A DNA stretch of 64,000 nt from Endothia cerciana (lineage: Eukaryota > Ascomycota > Sordariomycetes > Diaporthales > Cryphonectriaceae): NCBI GenBank assembly GCA_026119935.1, contig JALRMH010000061.1:1-64000 (forward strand), given 5' to 3'. The position numbers were made by a program, and so were the translations under genes. Below the pieces are notes generated by a model, which was not told the origin of the DNA, did not search any database, and was given only the letters and a program-made list of their open reading frames with translations. Shown here piece after piece: positions 61,392 to 64,000 of the stretch (positions are counted from its first letter, which is position 1; each line of letters starts with the position of its first letter).

Positions 61392-61912
61392 GATGTGAGA
61401 AAGGCCCGAGGTCAGCCTGGACAGGTAATTTCGAAGGAGGGAGATGGCGGTGCGACTGAGTTGAGCCGGGTCGCACAAGCCAAATTTCGCCGGGAAAGTT
61501 TCGAGGTTGTAGGTTGGGAATAGCAGCTCAGAAAATCTTCCTAGCAGCTATATACAAGCTTCCCTAACCAATCAGAAGACGTCAATTGGATTTACGTAAC
61601 CAACACTGTGGCCCCTAAGTTACTACGGCATATCGCTGCCTGAGGCCAAATCTCTTCTCCATGATGGAAAAGTATAATAATAACAGTGAAGAAGAATTGA
61701 TATATTCTTTTCAGTCCATCGTTAGCCTTGAAGCGAAGGGCAGGTCTCCATTGGCAAAGGAAGAAAATCGGGCCGGCAGAGAGACTACCGGGGCGGTGCT
61801 GCCTATATGACGGGTGGGCGTGCCGATTCCCAAGGCAAGCCTCGTCTATCCACCATACCAACGTCACGCTGCCAGAGCAAAGCACCACCTTACGATAGAT
61901 CACGCACCAGTT
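61392..61912. promoter_or_regulatory. Divergent promoter, IF3 / thioredoxin
   Basis: 521 bp between two start codons of genes with mitochondrial and redox roles. It contains the CCAAT box at 61568-61572. Confidence 0.6.
61568..61572 (+). promoter_or_regulatory. CCAAT box (CCAATCAG)
   Basis: The extended CCAATCA form recognised by the HAP/CBC complex, about 180 bp from the IF3 start and 340 bp from the thioredoxin start. CBC control of respiratory and redox genes is well known in fungi; its use here is inferred. Confidence 0.5.
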
Positions 61913-62654
61913 ATGGAAACAATCTACTATATCCTCTTGGCTTTTCTGGCCGTTGTACTTCTTGGCCCCGTAAGTCTCAGTCCTGCCTACCTCATTGGCA
62001 ATCACGTGTGAAACCTCTACTCCCTCACCCACTGCCCCCGGGCTCGCATCTTCACTCTAGTCTCAATTCCAAAGGGCGAGGGATGTCCTCTCACGCCCGA
62101 AGATCGCAGATGTTTCACACCATCCAGCCCTCGGAATTTCTTCTCCAAGCCGCCAAGGTGAAGGCTGACTGACCCGTCATCAGGCCCTGCTACAAGACCG
62201 CACACCCATACCCGAGACCTCCGGCAACGTGCACAAGATCACCAAGGCGGCCGAGCTCGATACGCTCCTAAAGGCCACGACCCACGTCGTCGTGGACTTC
62301 TACGCAGACTGGTGTCCGCCCTGCCGCGCCATCGCGCCCGTCTTCTCGAAGCTCGCGGACGACCACGCGCTCCAGGGCCAGCTGGCCTTCGCCAAGGTGA
62401 ACGTCGACCATGTGAATGACGTTGCCGGCCGGTATGGCGTGTCGGCTATGCCTACCTTCGTGTTCTTTGAGGGCGGGCTGCCAAAGGCTGTGACGGGCGT
62501 CGAGAAGGTGAGGCAGGGCCCATCGGTGACGCTGAAGGATGGCGGGGTAGAGAGGATCAGGGGTGCGGACCGGAATGCGCTTGTTACAGTCGTTGAGGCC
62601 TTGGCTCTAAGGACGAGAAAGGCTGCTAGTGTTGAGGAGGTGAAGAGGGAGTAG
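61913..62654 (+). CDS. Membrane-anchored thioredoxin with WCPPC active site
   Basis: Two exons, 61913-61969 and 62184-62654 (214-nt intron starting GTAAGT, GACTGAC branch, CATCAG acceptor), give 175 aa. Exon 1 encodes only METIYYILLAFLAVVLLGP, a hydrophobic signal or signal-anchor segment. The thioredoxin fold follows: VVVDFYADWCPPCRAI (Cys63 and Cys66), AFAKVNVDHVNDVAGRYGV, and the cis-proline loop SAMPTFVFFEGG. It is a thiol-disulfide oxidoreductase. The usual CGPC is replaced by CPPC, as in nucleoredoxin-type proteins, which shifts redox potential. The C-terminus adds about 30 residues with a basic tail. The compartment (ER membrane, secretory, or mitochondrial inner membrane) cannot be fixed from sequence. 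Its stop lies only 44 bp from the stop of the next gene. Confidence 0.9.
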
Positions 62655-62697
62655 CTTTCTGATGAGGACCTCGGGACGCTCGCTGCTCGTGAGGTGT

Positions 62698-63510
62698 TTA
62701 TCCTTCCAATGAGCTCCAGACCTCTGCTGCGTAATACTGTAAGTCTGGAATACCCAACGTAATATCTCCTTCTCCCGGACCCGGAGCCCTGAGAAAGAGG
62801 AGTCGAAAACTCAGTACTAATGCGCCCCTAGTAACATTGTATGATGGCGGTATCGTCGGGGTATCCTCAGTGATTGTGATTTCTTGCCGTAATACTAATT
62901 CCCACGTCTGAATTGAAGCAGCTCGAGTTGTTGCTCCTTGTCGGGTACTCGATGCAGATTCTTCCCATCTCTCAAGAAGAATCTGATGGCGAAGACGATC
63001 AAATTTGGCGAGGATTATAATCTTGACATCATGATTAGACGCCTCAAACCACCAATGCATATCTTGCCTGAGTTGCTGTATTGATTCAGAATATCCTGCT
63101 TTAATGACCAATGTTGGCCAGTCACTAGGCTTTACCCGAGCTAGGGTTGGACAACCTGTAGAATCGCCTTCGCCACTATCACCACCAGTATGACTACGAT
63201 TTCGAAATGTGGTACTGGCTACTGATAGCCAGCTTCGACTTAAACCCATCAGAACAGGTTGCTTATAATATTGCATATAAAGGCTAGCATGAAGAAGTTC
63301 ATGGACTTTGGTCGGGATACTGATGATGAGGATCTTCGTATCAGAGTAATATCGTCGAAGTCGGAATTTGCGACGACGAGCCTCTCTACGTTTCTCGATT
63401 GCCATAAAATCTTGAGGGGAAACATCTGTAACCATCAGAAAATCTCCTGAGATGCAATTGATTTGATCCAAAAGTTCCTCAGGGGTTGTGAATGGCATTT
63501 GGAGATCCAT
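62698..63510 (-). CDS. Fungal orphan-family protein, AT-richer than neighbours
   Basis: One exon. 270 aa from the ATG at 63510; the frame is open to 63780 (90 more residues, Ser/Pro-rich) but without an ATG, so the true 5' end may lie in another exon. Visible blocks are RKFRLRRYYSDTKILIISIP, KVHELLHASLYMQ, TGGDSGEGDSTG, WPTLVIKAGYSESIQQLRQD, MHWWFEASNHDVKIIILAKF and SYNVTRGALVLSFRLLFLRA. I recognise this as a lineage-specific family common in filamentous ascomycetes, usually of unknown function. The LVIxxGYSES block and the hydrophobic strand around it resemble the core of some PD-(D/E)XK-like folds; this is speculation, and the position often acidic in relatives (VIEAGYSES, from memory) is Lys here. 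Base composition is clearly more AT-rich than the flanking genes. Confidence 0.7.
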   Translation of the reverse strand: MDLQMPFTTPEELLDQINCISGDFLMVTDVSPQDFMAIEKRREARRRKFRLRRYYSDTKILIISIPTKVHELLHASLYMQYYKQPVLMGLSRSWLSVASTTFRNRSHTGGDSGEGDSTGCPTLARVKPSDWPTLVIKAGYSESIQQLRQDMHWWFEASNHDVKIIILAKFDRLRHQILLERWEESASSTRQGATTRAASIQTWELVLRQEITITEDTPTIPPSYNVTRGALVLSFRLLFLRAPGPGEGDITLGIPDLQYYAAEVWSSLEG

Positions 63511-64000
63511 AGGTTTAGAGAGTGGCGTATTTACGGTCGTCAAAGATAGCGACGCTGGTGCTGATGCTGACGCTGACGCTGACGTTAACTCCAGAGAGGT
63601 TGATCTTCGTTGGGGTGGGCATTGAGGGCTTTCTTGATGCCGTGGTGATGATGGTTGTGCGGGTTTTGGATGGTTGCGCGGGTTGGATGGTCGCGCAGGT
63701 GATGGCTCCAGGACTTTGTCCTCCCACCAGCCAGGCCGCGGTCCTGCTAGCGTTTCCCATCTAGACGTCGGGGCCTCCAAGCTCTGGCAAGCGCGCCCAG
63801 ATGCCCTGCCCGCTCGGAAACGGGTGCGGCGGTTTGGTGGTGTAGCAGTGGCGCTCGCTAGGAATTTAGAGAACCAGCAAGCTCCTAGGCCGGCCGCTTC
63901 AGCTTCATCTCTCGCCCGCCAGGCCGGTCACCGAGGTCGCCTCTCGCATGTGAGATTCACAACTGCTGCTGATGGGCCTCCCTCTCTGATTTTCTTTCTA

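Overview
The window is nuclear DNA of a filamentous ascomycete (Pezizomycotina), most probably a sordariomycete. It is GC-rich, its spliceosomal introns are short (about 50-75 nt, two near 200 nt) with GTRNGT donors, CTAAC/CTGAC-like branch sites and YAG acceptors, and the products are typical of filamentous fungi: a Zn2Cys6 regulator, a filamentous-fungal homeodomain regulator, a COMPASS Shg1 protein with an RS tail, and a lineage-specific orphan family. I see no rRNA, tRNA, CRISPR array or intact transposable element. Fourteen protein genes are supported; exon coordinates were worked out by hand from splice signals and reading-frame continuity.

Left part (1-24 kb): a DUF676-type serine hydrolase with a coiled-coil tail (minus); a Ser/Thr-rich single-pass surface protein whose frame is broken in a 17-C tract (plus); a 5.4-kb non-coding stretch ending in a (CTGCC)n 5' leader; a six-exon Zn2Cys6 transcription factor (plus); a mitochondrial m-AAA protease of the Yta12/Afg3 type (plus); a Bor1-type borate/anion transporter (plus).

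Middle part (24-47 kb): a homeodomain transcription factor (minus, 31.9-34.0 kb) sits alone between two non-coding blocks of 8.2 kb and 13.5 kb. These blocks hold microsatellites and long G/C homopolymers but no recognisable genes. Large flanks of this kind are common around developmental regulators, but lost genes or undetected ncRNAs are also possible.

Right part (47-64 kb): a dense block of conserved housekeeping genes. A mitochondrial 3-hydroxyacyl-CoA dehydrogenase (minus) and the replication-fork protection protein Tof1/Swi1 (plus) share a 373-bp divergent promoter with a telobox. A COMPASS Shg1-domain/RS protein (minus) is divergent from a small mitochondrial protein, probably a complex I accessory subunit (plus). 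Then follow eIF2B-delta/Gcd2 (minus), mitochondrial IF3 (minus), a membrane-anchored WCPPC thioredoxin (plus), and an AT-richer fungal orphan gene (minus).

Five or six of the fourteen products are mitochondrial or redox proteins (m-AAA protease, hydroxyacyl-CoA dehydrogenase, probable complex I subunit, IF3, thioredoxin), and two divergent pairs share promoters. The most notable points are the Shg1-RS fusion, an in-frame intron inside the homeodomain recognition helix, the poly-C frame break, the large gene deserts around the homeobox gene, and telobox-like elements in promoters.
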